From: Brevibacillus_C sp046036945
GTDB taxonomy: Bacteria; Bacillota; Bacilli; Brevibacillales; Brevibacillaceae
Direction: 5' to 3'
Assembly (NCBI RefSeq): GCF_046036945.1
Contig: NZ_JBJQOQ010000004.1
Coordinates: forward strand, 1-64,000
DNA length: 64,000 nucleotides
The position numbers and the translations under genes are program-made. Below are positions 33,145 to 42,213 of this stretch, one piece after another; within the stretch, counting starts at the first letter, position 1; the number at the start of each line of letters is the position of its first letter. The notes below the pieces were generated by a model. That model was not told the origin of the DNA. It did not search any database and saw only the letters and a program-made list of their open reading frames with translations.

Positions 33145-34053
33145 ATGAAAAAGAAGTGGTTGGCGATGGGGACTGGCATCGGGGTCGGGGCCGTCATGCT
33201 GCTGGCCAGCGGCTTTACCGCGGCTGCGGGAAGCTCGGGGTATGACGTCTACAAAGCCGCCTTGAAAAACAACCTGGCCGTATCCAGCATCACCGGCAAT
33301 CTGCATGTCACCGTCACTGACAACGACGCGGAATTGCTGCAGGTCCAATCCAACGTCAAGGCGGATTTTAACCGGCATGACGCGAGTGCAGCCATCCAGG
33401 CGGACAGCAGCGCTGGCGGCACGAAGGCTGTACATGTCTACCGGCAGGAAGACAAGACGATTGTCAAACCATCAGACAGCGACGTGTACCGGGTGATGGA
33501 GCCGGCAGGGGGAAAATGGCAAAACCATAGCGGAAAACCGGCGCTGACAGGCGATGCGGAAAACGTAATCGACGCCTTGGTCGGACATCTGCGGGACCAA
33601 GTCACCTTGGAAGACGGCGCGAACGGCGGCAAACTCGTCTCCCTTCATCTGAGCGGTGAACAAGTGCCGGTTGCTGTCAACGCATTAGGCTCCTTCATCA
33701 TCAAAAAAGCGTCCAGCATGGAACACGGCAACGGCCAGTGGGACGGCGAGCACGGTCAAAACCCAGCTCCGTCCATCGATTTAAAGCCGAACCTTCCGAA
33801 GCTGACAGATGAGATCAGCGTGCAGGAGATTGACCTCGACGCCGCCATCAATCGAGACAATTACATCGAGCATGAGACGGCGAAGATTGTGATCGTCGGT
33901 AAAGATGAAGCCGGGAAAAAACATGAAGTCGCCGTTAACCTGGCCGTCGACTTGACCGATCTGAACCGGACTGTTCCAGACCATGTCGACTTAAGCGGCA
34001 AGGAAGTCGAAACCGTTCCGGTCGACTCGATGAGGCATCGCAGCTGGCACTAA
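33145..34053 (+). CDS. Secreted protein of unknown function
   Basis: A 302-aa protein with a Sec signal peptide (MKKKW, hydrophobic to about residue 28, cleavage after TAAA). The mature part is mostly beta-strand and polar, with GYDVYKAALKNN at its start and a charged PSIDLKPNLPKLTDEISVQEIDL segment (seen as NLPKLTDEISVQEIDL). It lies directly after the 11-bp repeats and before an ABC exporter with its own two-component system, so it is probably a target or sensor part of that system. No known enzymatic motif. Confidence 0.72.
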   Translation: MKKKWLAMGTGIGVGAVMLLASGFTAAAGSSGYDVYKAALKNNLAVSSITGNLHVTVTDNDAELLQVQSNVKADFNRHDASAAIQADSSAGGTKAVHVYRQEDKTIVKPSDSDVYRVMEPAGGKWQNHSGKPALTGDAENVIDALVGHLRDQVTLEDGANGGKLVSLHLSGEQVPVAVNALGSFIIKKASSMEHGNGQWDGEHGQNPAPSIDLKPNLPKLTDEISVQEIDLDAAINRDNYIEHETAKIVIVGKDEAGKKHEVAVNLAVDLTDLNRTVPDHVDLSGKEVETVPVDSMRHRSWH

Positions 34054-34125
34054 CCTATCACGGGCGGATAGTATTCGGAGATGCTGCTGTCCGCCCGGCC
34101 ATATCACAGGGGAGGGAGCGGTGAG

Positions 34126-34863
34126 ATGGAAGCCGTACTGCAAGTGCGAGAGCTGACGAAACAGTATAAAAACGGCCGGGGCGTTAAGCAGGTCAGCTTC
34201 GACGTCCGCAGAGGGGAGATTTTTGGTTTATTCGGTCCGAACGGGGCGGGAAAGACGACCGTACTGAAGATTATCACAGGACTGTGCGCTGCGGATGAAG
34301 GAAGTGTCACACTGTTTGGCTGCAGGATCGACGAGCATTTCGAAAAAGCGATGAAACGCGTAGGCTGCATCATCGAAACAGCAGAAGCCTACGAATATCT
34401 GAGTGCCTGCGACAATCTAAAGCTGGCGGCCCGATTTTACCCGGAGCTGCCAAAAACCAGGATCGAGGAAGCGCTGGAATGGGTAGGGTTACGTCCGTAC
34501 CGGCATGAGAAGGTGGGCAGGTATTCACTCGGCATGAAGCAGAGGCTGGCGCTGGCCAGGGCCCTGTTGATCGAACCGGAGCTGGTCATTTTAGATGAAC
34601 CGACCAACGGCCTGGACATAGAGGGGATGGTCGACGTGCGAAATCTAATCCTTCGCCTATCCCGGGAACAGGGCACGACATTTCTCATCTCCAGCCACAT
34701 GATCCATGAAATGGAACAGATCTGCACTCGGATCGGCATCCTGTACGAAGGTAAACTGATCCGACAGGGAGAGGTCCCAAAGGTATTGGACGGACAGCCG
34801 ACGCTGGAGCAGGCTTACATGTCGGCCATTCAAACCGCCAAGGAGACGGGTGCTCATGCATAG
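34126..34863 (+). CDS. ABC exporter ATPase
   Basis: A 245-aa ATPase of the bacitracin/lantibiotic-type exporter class: Walker A GPNGAGKTT, signature YSLGMKQRLALARAL and Walker B LVILDEPTNGLD. ATG at 34126 is chosen from the GGAGGGAGCGG site. A GGGCGGA/TCCGCCC hairpin lies in the 72-bp gap upstream. It pairs with the permease that follows. Confidence 0.87.
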   Translation: MEAVLQVRELTKQYKNGRGVKQVSFDVRRGEIFGLFGPNGAGKTTVLKIITGLCAADEGSVTLFGCRIDEHFEKAMKRVGCIIETAEAYEYLSACDNLKLAARFYPELPKTRIEEALEWVGLRPYRHEKVGRYSLGMKQRLALARALLIEPELVILDEPTNGLDIEGMVDVRNLILRLSREQGTTFLISSHMIHEMEQICTRIGILYEGKLIRQGEVPKVLDGQPTLEQAYMSAIQTAKETGAHA

Positions 34864-35599
34864 CTTATACGCAAACGTGCTGAACGAGACGCATAAACTA
34901 TTTCGCCAAAAAAGGACGAAGCTGGCACTGCTGCTGACCGTGCTGGCGCCGGTGTTGTCGGCCGTACTGCTTGACAGCTTTCACAGCAATACGGGGATTT
35001 TCTTCGGCCGGGATTTTACGCTGCTGATGCTCGGATTATTTTCAACCGTGTTTTTGCCGCTGTTCTTGTTTATGACAGCAGCCGATTCATTCGCCGGTGA
35101 AGTGGCCGCGCGTACGCTGAAGAACGTCCTGGTGCAGCCGATTGCCAGATCTAAAATATTCGCATCGAAAGTGATCGCGATCACGGTATTTACGGCTGCC
35201 CTGCTCGCTATCGTCTGGCTGGTTTCCTTACTGGCAGGCCTCGTTTTTGTCGGCGGGATTACTTGGCGCGGATTGGCGGACAGCTTGACGGCTTATCCGG
35301 CTGCCTTTGTCTCCATGACAGCGGTCGGAATGGCGGCGGTATTCGTCGCGCAGTGGTTCCGCAGCGGCGTCGGCGCGTTTGCTCTATGTGTGTTCCTTTA
35401 TATCGCGGCAAAGCTGCTGCCTTTTATTTTCCCGCAAATGGCGGCGTGGTCTATCTTCTCTTACACGGATTGGCACATGCTGTGGATCGGGAACGCTGCA
35501 TCGTTTGGCAGGCTGTTCAATGCCTTCGTATTCCTGCTGTCAAGTTGTATAATTACCTATACGGCAGGCTGGTACCTGTTCGAGAAAAAGCAAATCTAA
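34856..35599 (+). CDS. ABC-2-type permease
   Basis: A 247-aa membrane protein with about six helices. It starts with NVLNETHKLFRQKRTKLALLL, seen as NETHKLFRQKRTK, and includes SFAGEVAARTLKNVLVQP, the conserved cytoplasmic turn of antibiotic-exporter permeases. It overlaps the ATPase end by a few bases. GTG at 34850 is an alternative start with poorer spacing. Confidence 0.85.
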   Translation: MHSLYANVLNETHKLFRQKRTKLALLLTVLAPVLSAVLLDSFHSNTGIFFGRDFTLLMLGLFSTVFLPLFLFMTAADSFAGEVAARTLKNVLVQPIARSKIFASKVIAITVFTAALLAIVWLVSLLAGLVFVGGITWRGLADSLTAYPAAFVSMTAVGMAAVFVAQWFRSGVGAFALCVFLYIAAKLLPFIFPQMAAWSIFSYTDWHMLWIGNAASFGRLFNAFVFLLSSCIITYTAGWYLFEKKQI

Positions 35600-35618
35600 C
35601 GAAACGGGAGATAGGTCT

Positions 35619-37139
35619 ATGTCCATCAGGACGAAATTGCTGCTTTCCTACATCGGCATGATTTTGATTCCATTGGTGTTGTTCGGAATGTCCGTTTTGC
35701 TCTTGATCGCTGTTTTTTTCCAGGACATCCAGGGTGCAGCCGGGGTTTCCCCGGGCGAAGAGGGGAGGAAGTGGACTCCCGCTTTGATTCGGGATACGTT
35801 TGCCAAGCGGGACGATCTGTTATACGGATTCAAATTCGTCGCGCAGTACGATCCTGGCCGGCTGACAGATCGCGACTTTTTAAGCGGCATAGACGACCAG
35901 CTGATGAGTATGAAGGCAGGGATGATTGTTGTGAGGCAGGACGGGATCTTGTACGTATCCCCGTTATTGGACGACACCGCCGACTTGCTCGGCAAACTGC
36001 GCCATGTAGAGACGGGCCCCGGCCGCTTCGGTTCGCACCTGACGGGCAACGGCCGGTTTTTTGCCGTCGAGAAGCAGGAATTCACTTTTCCGGACCATAC
36101 TCCCGGTACGCTGTACATGTTGTGGGACACAAGTGAGATGGCCCAGTTTTTTCGCAGGTTCTTCCCCTTGGTGATCCTCTCATTGCTGATCGTGCTGGGG
36201 CTGACCAATGGACTGATGACGTTCTTGGTTTCCCGCAGCATCATTAAGCCCCTGTTCGTGCTGAAACGCGCGGCAGAGCAGATCAAGGACGGCAATCTCG
36301 ATCACGAGGTGAAGCTGAAGCGAACAGATGAGATCGGCGAGCTGAGTCAGGCCTTTGAAGAGATGAGGTGCCGGCTGCGGGACTCGATTCGCCTGCAATT
36401 GCAGTATGAGGAAAATCGCAAAGAGCTGTTGTCGAACATCTCGCACGACCTGAAAACGCCGATTACCGCAATCAAAGGATGTGTCGAGGGCATGAGCGAC
36501 GGTGTAGCTAATACGCCGGAAAAGCGGGAGAAATACATCGAGATGATTGCGAAAAAGGCGGAGGAGATGGACCGCCAAATCGATGAGCTGTTCTTATTTT
36601 CCAAGCTCGACTTAAAGAGCCTGCCGTTTCACTTTGAGCGGCTGGACATTACGGCTTATCTTCGCGACTGCGCCTGGGAGCTGCGCCACGATCCGCAAAA
36701 GCAGGGCGTTGCAATCTCGTTTGAGTACGGTGGCAATCGACCGGTATACGTCATCGCCGACCGCGAGAAGCTTGATCGGGTCATCAGCAACATCATCGAG
36801 AACAGCATGAAATACATGAAGAAAGAAGAAAAAGAAATTCACATTGCATTGTTCCCGAAGGAGACGGAAGTGATCGTCAGTATTCGGGACAACGGACCGG
36901 GTATCGAAAGCGCGGCGCTGCCGTACATTTTTGACCGGTTTTATCGGGCGGAACAATCGCGAAACAAGAGCACGGGCGGCAGCGGGCTCGGCCTGGCGAT
37001 CGTAAAGCAAATCGTCGAGGAACACGGCGGCAGAGTCTGGGCGGAAAGCGCGGCAGGAAAAGGAACAGTGATTTCTTTTACTCTGCCGAAACAAACTGGT
37101 CAAGCGGGGAATGGACATGAAACGGATCCTGATCATTGA
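35619..37139 (+). CDS. Sensor histidine kinase
   Basis: A 506-aa membrane kinase: helix 1 (about 10-32), an extracellular sensor domain (about 33-180), helix 2 (about 182-205), HAMP with KRTDEIGELSQAFEEM, HisKA with SNISHDLKTPITAIKG (His near 275), and an HATPase with N-box IIENSMKY, DNGPGI and GGSGLGLAI. The HAMP and H-box are of the PhoR/ResE kind. It overlaps the response regulator gene, its likely partner. Confidence 0.92.
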   Translation: MSIRTKLLLSYIGMILIPLVLFGMSVLLLIAVFFQDIQGAAGVSPGEEGRKWTPALIRDTFAKRDDLLYGFKFVAQYDPGRLTDRDFLSGIDDQLMSMKAGMIVVRQDGILYVSPLLDDTADLLGKLRHVETGPGRFGSHLTGNGRFFAVEKQEFTFPDHTPGTLYMLWDTSEMAQFFRRFFPLVILSLLIVLGLTNGLMTFLVSRSIIKPLFVLKRAAEQIKDGNLDHEVKLKRTDEIGELSQAFEEMRCRLRDSIRLQLQYEENRKELLSNISHDLKTPITAIKGCVEGMSDGVANTPEKREKYIEMIAKKAEEMDRQIDELFLFSKLDLKSLPFHFERLDITAYLRDCAWELRHDPQKQGVAISFEYGGNRPVYVIADREKLDRVISNIIENSMKYMKKEEKEIHIALFPKETEVIVSIRDNGPGIESAALPYIFDRFYRAEQSRNKSTGGSGLGLAIVKQIVEEHGGRVWAESAAGKGTVISFTLPKQTGQAGNGHETDPDH

Positions 37140-37806
37140 GGACGATAACGTCATAGCGGAAGTGGAGAAGGATTACCTGGAAGCGAGCGGCTTTCAGACG
37201 GATGTCGCCCACAGCGGTGACGTCGGCCTGCAGATGGCATTAAACGGCTGTTACGATCTGATCATCCTCGACCTGATGCTTCCGCAGACGGACGGATTTG
37301 AAATTTGCCGCCAGGTTCGCAAGGCGAGCAACGTACCGATCCTGATGGTGTCCGCCAAGAAGGAAGATGTAGACAAAATTCGCGGGCTGGGACTGGGCGC
37401 CGATGATTACGTGATCAAACCGTTCAGCCTGGGTGAACTGGTGGCCCGGGTCAAGGCGCATCTCGCCCGTTACGAACGATTGGTCGGCAGCGGAGAAACG
37501 AAAAAAGAAGAGATTCGCATCAGGGGGATTCGCATTGATGTGCCGGCCAGACGAGTATTCGTCAATGAAACCGAAGTGACGTTCACGTCCAAGGAGTACG
37601 ACCTGCTGCTTTTTTTGGTGAAGCATCCAGGCAGAGTATTCACGAAGGATGAGCTTTTCGAGCGGATTTGGGGCCTGGATTCGCTTGGCGACATCGCTAC
37701 GGTCACCGTCCATATCAGCAAGCTGCGCGAGAAAATCGAGCTGAATCCGTCCAAGCCGCAATACATCGAAACCATCTGGGGCGTAGGCTACCGGTTTAAC
37801 ATGTAG
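37117..37806 (+). CDS. OmpR-family response regulator
   Basis: A 229-aa regulator with receiver domain (ILIIEDDNVIAE, phospho-Asp in LIILDLMLP near 52, Lys in IKPF) and a C-terminal winged helix (SKEYDLLLFLVKHPGRVFTKDELF, seen as SKEYDLLLFLVKHPG). ATG at 37117 is preferred to that at 37111 because GGGGA needs six bases of space. It probably binds the TTTAGA repeats at 33019. Confidence 0.93.
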   Translation: MKRILIIEDDNVIAEVEKDYLEASGFQTDVAHSGDVGLQMALNGCYDLIILDLMLPQTDGFEICRQVRKASNVPILMVSAKKEDVDKIRGLGLGADDYVIKPFSLGELVARVKAHLARYERLVGSGETKKEEIRIRGIRIDVPARRVFVNETEVTFTSKEYDLLLFLVKHPGRVFTKDELFERIWGLDSLGDIATVTVHISKLREKIELNPSKPQYIETIWGVGYRFNM

Positions 37807-37866
37807 TCTTAGCGTACATGGCCGCCGGGCATTTTTTCGGAAACGGGGCGGAAAGGAAGATGGATT

Positions 37867-38394
37867 TTGTATAGGGTCACGATGAAGCAGAGAAGATTCC
37901 TGTTGTTTTTGCATCTGTTTTTTTCCTCGATCATGCTTGGCGGCGCCGTCCTGTTTGTAGTCATGAGCATTCGAGCAGCCGTTACGGATGATGAGCAGGT
38001 GCTGAAGGCATGCTATACCGTTATGCATATTTTGGCCACGACGAGCGTCAGGGCCTCTACGATCGGGGCCACGGTTACCGGGATCCTTCTGTCCGTGTTG
38101 ACTCATTGGGGGTTGTTCCGGTTTTATTGGATCATCGCCAAGGAGGTATTGACGCTCGTTACAATTGGCATCGGGATCGTCGGCATGTACTTTTGGACGC
38201 TGGGGGCCTTTTCGGTGACGGCGGCGGAAGGGATGGCTGCTTTGCACAGCCCGGTCTTTATCGCAAACATCCAGCAGCTTTATGCCGGGATTGCGCTGCA
38301 AGTGGCATCCCTGGTCGCGATCTTCCTGCTGTCGGTCTTCAAACCGTGGGGACAACGGAAGCAAAAAATCGTTCACAATACGTACATGACATAG
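37867..38394 (+). CDS. Four-helix membrane protein (DUF2269-like)
   Basis: A 175-aa membrane protein with helices near 10-35, 55-80, 85-110 and 140-165 and little else. It looks like the DUF2269 kind of small integral membrane protein. TTG at 37867 has AAGGAAG at good distance; an ATG at 37882 is the alternative. It may belong to the preceding two-component operon. Function unknown. Confidence 0.65.
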   Translation: MYRVTMKQRRFLLFLHLFFSSIMLGGAVLFVVMSIRAAVTDDEQVLKACYTVMHILATTSVRASTIGATVTGILLSVLTHWGLFRFYWIIAKEVLTLVTIGIGIVGMYFWTLGAFSVTAAEGMAALHSPVFIANIQQLYAGIALQVASLVAIFLLSVFKPWGQRKQKIVHNTYMT

Positions 38395-38425
38395 AAAAAG
38401 GATGGGACTACTTTCCCATCCTTTT
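38395..38425. terminator. Bidirectional terminator
   Basis: AAAAGGATGGGA and TCCCATCCTTTT form a perfect stem with A-runs and T-runs on both sides. It serves the convergent genes at 37867 (plus) and fabF (minus). Confidence 0.9.
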
Positions 38426-38442
38426 GCGCTTATAGACGTTGA

Positions 38443-39675
38443 TTAATATTTTTTCAGTACAATGACCGCGTTGTGGCCGCCGAACCCGAAAGAGTTGGAC
38501 AGACCAATTTGCAGCTCTGCTTCTCTGGCGCGGTTGGGGACGTAGTCGAGATCGCACTCCGGGTCGGGATGCTCCAGGTTGATCGTAGGCGGAATCACGC
38601 CATCCTGCAGCGTCTTGGTCAGGGCTACGGCCTCCACTCCGCCTGCTGCCCCCAGCATATGGCCAAACATCGATTTGTTGGCGCTGACCGGGAGCCGGTA
38701 AGCGTAATCGCCAAACAGCTTTTTAATCGCCATGGTCTCCGAGCGGTCCCCGATCGGGGTACTGGTCGCATGGGCGTTGATGTAATCGACGTCTTCCGGT
38801 GAAATTCCGGCGTCGTCGAGGGCTGCTTTCATCGCCCGGTATGCCCCCAGACCTTCCGGATCGGTCGCAACCATGTGGTAGGCGTCGGAGGAAGCACCGT
38901 AGCCGATGACTTCCGCGTAGATGCGGGCTCCCCGCTGCAGTGCGTGTTCCAGCGATTCCAGAACGAGCACACCGGCGCCTTCAGCCGCCACGAAGCCGTC
39001 GCGCTGGGCATCGAACGGGCGGCTGGCGCGCTCCGGCTCGTCATTGCGAGTAGAGAGTGCTGTCGCGTTGCCAAACCCGGCGATTGCCAAGTCCGTCACT
39101 GTCGCTTCCGTGCCTCCGGCGACGACGATATCAGCGCCGCCGCGCTGGATCAGCTTGAATGCCTCGCCAATCGCGTTATTGCCGGTAGCGCAGGCCGTGA
39201 CAGGGGCCAATGTCGGTCCCTTAATGCCAAACAGAATGCTTACCTGGGCGGCCGCCATGTTGGGGATCATGACCGGAACCATCGTGGGACTTACACGGCC
39301 GGGGCCGCGGGAGAGCAAAGTACGGTAGTTCTCCAATAATGTTTGGATCCCGCCGATCCCGGAGCCGATGTAGACTCCTGCCCGCTCTGCATTTTTTTCA
39401 TCTATCTGCAGGGCGGCATCTTCGAGGGCCTGCTTGGCCGCAGCGACGGCAAATTGGCAAAACCGGTCCATCCTGCGGGCCTCGCGGCGGTCGATGTAAG
39501 CTTCCGGCTGAAAGTCCCGGACCACCCCGGCAAATTTGGTTTTATAGTCAGTGGTATCGAAGGTGTCAATCGCAGTAATTCCCGATTTTCCGGCAACGAG
39601 GTTTTCCCAGAAGCTATCCACGTCATTCCCGATCGGGGTGATTACTCCGAGTCCAGTTATTACGACACGTGACAT
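38443..39675 (-). CDS. fabF: Beta-ketoacyl-ACP synthase II
   Basis: A 410-aa condensing enzyme of fatty acid elongation. The active Cys162 is in TACATGNNAIGEA, and histidines lie in NAHATSTPIGD and NKSMFGHMLGAAGG, completing the Cys-His-His triad. ATG at 39675 follows GGAGGGG. It stands alone, without fabH or other fab genes. Housekeeping fabF normally sits with fabH, so this may be a second copy under local control by the divergent MmyB-type regulator. Confidence 0.93.
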   Translation of the reverse strand: MSRVVITGLGVITPIGNDVDSFWENLVAGKSGITAIDTFDTTDYKTKFAGVVRDFQPEAYIDRREARRMDRFCQFAVAAAKQALEDAALQIDEKNAERAGVYIGSGIGGIQTLLENYRTLLSRGPGRVSPTMVPVMIPNMAAAQVSILFGIKGPTLAPVTACATGNNAIGEAFKLIQRGGADIVVAGGTEATVTDLAIAGFGNATALSTRNDEPERASRPFDAQRDGFVAAEGAGVLVLESLEHALQRGARIYAEVIGYGASSDAYHMVATDPEGLGAYRAMKAALDDAGISPEDVDYINAHATSTPIGDRSETMAIKKLFGDYAYRLPVSANKSMFGHMLGAAGGVEAVALTKTLQDGVIPPTINLEHPDPECDLDYVPNRAREAELQIGLSNSFGFGGHNAVIVLKKY

Positions 39676-39703
39676 CTGTTTCCCCTCCATGATCAAAATA
39701 TAC

Positions 39704-39758
39704 ATTATCATGTCACAGAGATTATCATATTACAAGTTGTTGTCTATCATAGTATAAT
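39704..39758. promoter_or_regulatory. Divergent fabF/regulator promoter region
   Basis: A TATAAT at 39753-39758 can serve the plus-strand regulator. ATTATCAT occurs twice in the same orientation (39704-39711 and 39721-39728), 17 bp apart, in the region expected for the fabF promoter, and is a candidate operator. Confidence 0.4.
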
Positions 39759-39801
39759 TAATAACAGAATAGGTCTGTGTCCAAGATTGAGGTGAACGGG
39801 A

Positions 39802-40641
39802 TTGAACAACGATGTACGTCTTTTGGCACTGTCCGAGTTTTTAAAAACACACCGGGCAAAATTGAAACCGAACGAAGTGGGGCTGCCGGCAGGCGGGAGA
39901 AGGCGCACGCCCGGGCTTCGCAGGGAAGAGGTAGCCCAGCTCTCCGGCGTCAGCACAACCTGGTACACATGGCTTGAACAGGGACGGGATATCAGCGTGT
40001 CTCCGCAGGTTTTGGACCAGATCGCGCATACACTGCAGTTGAATGAGGATGAGCGGAAATACCTGTTCATGCTTGCGCACGGCCAAACGGCGTCCTCGGC
40101 TGCAGCGGAAAGCCCACCGGTGATGAGCGCCGCTACCAATTTGATTCTCAGCGAGTTCCGGCATTTTCCGACGATGGTCTCGGACCGGCGCTGCAATATC
40201 GTCGGTTGGAATGAAGCGGCGGCACGGGTGTTCATGGATTTTTCGCTGGTGCCGACGGATGAGCGAAACATTATCTGGATCCTGTTTACCAGGAAGGAAT
40301 TTAAAGCGCTGGCCGTTAACTGGAGCGATTTTGTCCGCGGCTTTCTGGCGATTTTCCGTTCCTATTACGGGCAGTATGTGGGCGATCCCTGGTATAATGA
40401 ATTTATTGTGAAGATGGGCAAAGCAAATCCCGAGTTTCGAAATTTCTGGAATCACAACGATGTCAGCTCGGCGCCGGAGGTATTCATCGAGTTTCGGCAT
40501 GCCAAGGCGGGAAAAATGCTGTTTGACCTGACGTCGCTGCTGATTCAGGGACACAACGATTTACGTTTAAGCGTGTACACGCCCTCTGCCGGTTCGGATA
40601 CCGAAGAAAAAATGAGGCAGTTGATGCGCAAGCACGATTAG
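39802..40641 (+). CDS. MmyB-type HTH transcriptional regulator
   Basis: A 279-aa regulator with an N-terminal Xre-like HTH (RRTPGLRREEVAQLSGVSTTWYTWLEQGRD, seen as LRREEVAQLSGVSTTWY) and a C-terminal MmyB-like PAS-related ligand domain (from about 105; MVSDRRCNIVGWNEAAARVF). A structural family member has been seen with a bound fatty acid. Divergent pairing with fabF suggests it senses acyl chains. TTG at 39802 follows GAGGTGAACGGGA. Confidence 0.85.
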   Translation: MNNDVRLLALSEFLKTHRAKLKPNEVGLPAGGRRRTPGLRREEVAQLSGVSTTWYTWLEQGRDISVSPQVLDQIAHTLQLNEDERKYLFMLAHGQTASSAAAESPPVMSAATNLILSEFRHFPTMVSDRRCNIVGWNEAAARVFMDFSLVPTDERNIIWILFTRKEFKALAVNWSDFVRGFLAIFRSYYGQYVGDPWYNEFIVKMGKANPEFRNFWNHNDVSSAPEVFIEFRHAKAGKMLFDLTSLLIQGHNDLRLSVYTPSAGSDTEEKMRQLMRKHD

Positions 40642-40655
40642 AGGAGGCTGGATGT

Positions 40656-41069
40656 GTGGAGCAGAGAGTTGTCGGCCAGACGAAGTCGGTAGGGTTTCAA
40701 GTCGGCGTAAGAAGGACACTGCCTGTATCGCAGGAGAGGGCCTGGGAACTGGTCACCTCGGCTCAGGGGTTGCAGCTATGGCTCGGAGAAGCCACTGACA
40801 TCAGCCTTCGTCCAGGACAAAGATACGAAACCAAAACTGGCGAGAGCGGCGAAATCCGGATCGTAAAACCGCTGCAGCAGCTTCGCCTTACCTGGCAGAA
40901 GCCAGATTGGCAGAGAGCGTCAACGGTACAGGTAAGGATTCTCCCAAAAGCAGGTGGGAAGACAACGATTAGTTTTCATCAAGAACATCTTGTGGACAAG
41001 CATGTACGGGAAGAGATGAAGGCACGTTGGGAGGCTGTGCTGGAGGAGATGGGCAAGAGGGTTATATAA
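40656..41069 (+). CDS. SRPBCC/AHSA1-like protein
   Basis: A 137-aa START-like fold protein: VRRTLPVSQERAWELVTSAQGLQLWLGE (seen as PVSQERAWELVTS, WLGE), the RLTWQKPDW strand and ISFHQEHLVDK near the end. Such proteins bind hydrophobic ligands or act as cyclase-like enzymes. It lies 15 bp after the MmyB-type regulator and shares its operon. GTG at 40656 follows GAGGAGGC. Confidence 0.8.
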   Translation: MEQRVVGQTKSVGFQVGVRRTLPVSQERAWELVTSAQGLQLWLGEATDISLRPGQRYETKTGESGEIRIVKPLQQLRLTWQKPDWQRASTVQVRILPKAGGKTTISFHQEHLVDKHVREEMKARWEAVLEEMGKRVI

Positions 41070-41081
41070 TCATGAGGCAAC

Positions 41082-41124
41082 AACCACCCGGTATCTCTGT
41101 TTTATGGAGATAGGGTGGTTTTTT
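41082..41124 (+). terminator. Terminator after the SRPBCC gene
   Basis: AACCACCC pairs with GGGTGGTT, with an inner TATCTC/GGAGATA stem, followed by TTTTTT. Confidence 0.88.
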
Positions 41125-41180
41125 CGTCCTGATGTAACATATACAGACTTGATCCGTTGTAACCAGTGAAGGGGGAAGAA

Positions 41181-41770
41181 ATGGAGAAAGAGACGTTCTC
41201 TGAACTGTTTCACAAATATCATTTTCCCCTCTACAAATATCTGCTGGGAATGTGCAGGTCGAGGGAGACGGCAGTAGGACGAAGCGTTGTCGGAAGTATC
41301 CTGCTGCTTTTCCTGCTGTACATTGCTTATATGATTTCTGTACAGATTTTGTACACGACGAGGTTCCGCATGACCTGCTTGGCAAACCAGATCGCGGCAC
41401 GCCTGATCATAACGATGGGCTCTGGAATCAATTGAAACAAATCGGCGACGGGTATGTAGCACAGATGGCGTTTTCGAAGCCGGAGGGAAGCAGTGGAATT
41501 CTGATTTGAATACCTCTGCACGACTACAAGAAGCTGTCGGTCAAATGATGAAAGATATCGTATGGATGCAGGAAAACGGCAGCTACACCGAAAAGGAAAT
41601 TGATGCCTTAAGAGTCCAATACCTGCAAACAATCCGCTCAAGGTGTACGGTGCAGTCGTCACCTGCCCGAATTGGAGAAGCTTCAACAAGAGAATGATTT
41701 TCACGACTTCCAGTTGGGGGATATAGAGGTATGGAACTGGGAGCGGGACAGAACAAGCGATGCCAAGTGA
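41181..41770 (+). pseudogene. Remnant of an ECF sigma/anti-sigma gene pair
   Basis: The frame starting MEKETFSELFHKYHFPLYKYLL has the look of region 2 of an ECF sigma factor but runs, within 35 residues, into a single hydrophobic helix (VVGSILLLFLLYIAYMISV) as found in anti-sigma factors. Coding-like sequence then continues in two further frames (FSKPEGSSG, then LQEAVGQMMKDIVWMQENG, then LPELEKLQQENDF to a TGA at 41770). An internal deletion and at least two frameshifts explain this. It is not expected to give a working product. Confidence 0.6.
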
Positions 41771-41874
41771 ACATTGCCTTCTTAGGGAATTGAAATGTGC
41801 TACGATTATGTTACAATGAGTATAAATGTCTTCCCTATAGTTAAGACATCAGAAAACAGCGTATACTAGAAAAA

Positions 41875-41896
41875 CCGGAGCGCAGCAACGCTCCGG
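41875..41896 (-). terminator. Terminator of the split toxin transcript
   Basis: CCGGAGCG and CGCTCCGG enclose a six-base loop; on the minus strand TTTTT follows. It lies about 85 bp after the toxin C-terminal part, the place of the terminator in TxpA/BsrG-type loci. Confidence 0.75.
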
Positions 41897-41939
41897 CCTT
41901 GTACAATAGTCGTTCCCCATGGGGGGCGGCTCTTAAAAG

Positions 41940-41985
41940 GTCATGGAAGCAGATCACTAGCTGGGTAAGCTCAAGGGTGATCTAC
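41940..41985. ncRNA. Possible antitoxin RNA/toxin 3'-UTR region
   Basis: AGATCAC and GTGATCT form a stem (41951-41983) directly after the toxin stop, in the region where type I antitoxin RNAs of this family overlap the toxin 3' end. A plus-strand TACAAT at 41902-41907 could start the antisense RNA. No transcript is proven. Confidence 0.35.
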
Positions 41986-42071
41986 TTCTTTTTATGGAAG
42001 GACAGTATAGCTACAATCAATAGCCCGAATGTGAGCATTAAAATCTTATCAAGACTTTTTTTAAAAGACCT
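41982..42071 (-). pseudogene. C-terminal part of a holin-like type I toxin gene
   Basis: The minus frame from 42071 to the TAG at 41982 reads ...ILMLTFGLLIVAILSFHKKK. This is the hydrophobic helix plus lysine tail of small holin-like toxins (TxpA, BsrG and relatives, often 25-40 aa). It has no start codon with a ribosome site; the only ATG (42038) lies inside the helix. The missing start MTVFEA is found 3.9 kb away at 45969, on the same strand. Confidence 0.65.
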
Positions 42072-42213
42072 CTATATTATTAACTAGCGAATCTATAACT
42101 ACATGTATTGATAGATCCGAGTGTAGCTTTGTAAATTATCAAGACCTAAATTATAAAAATCCTTAAAAATAAAGAAGAGCATATATGAGTCATGTATAAA
42201 TATGTGCCCTTCT

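Noticed and set aside
37240..38376. Minus-strand frame of 378 codons across the response regulator and membrane protein
   Set aside because: It runs across two genes and an intergenic gap with low-complexity residues; no support.
41899..42087. 62-codon plus-strand frame over the toxin fragment
   Set aside because: It is the antisense of the holin-like toxin C-terminus and its antitoxin region; no ribosome site.
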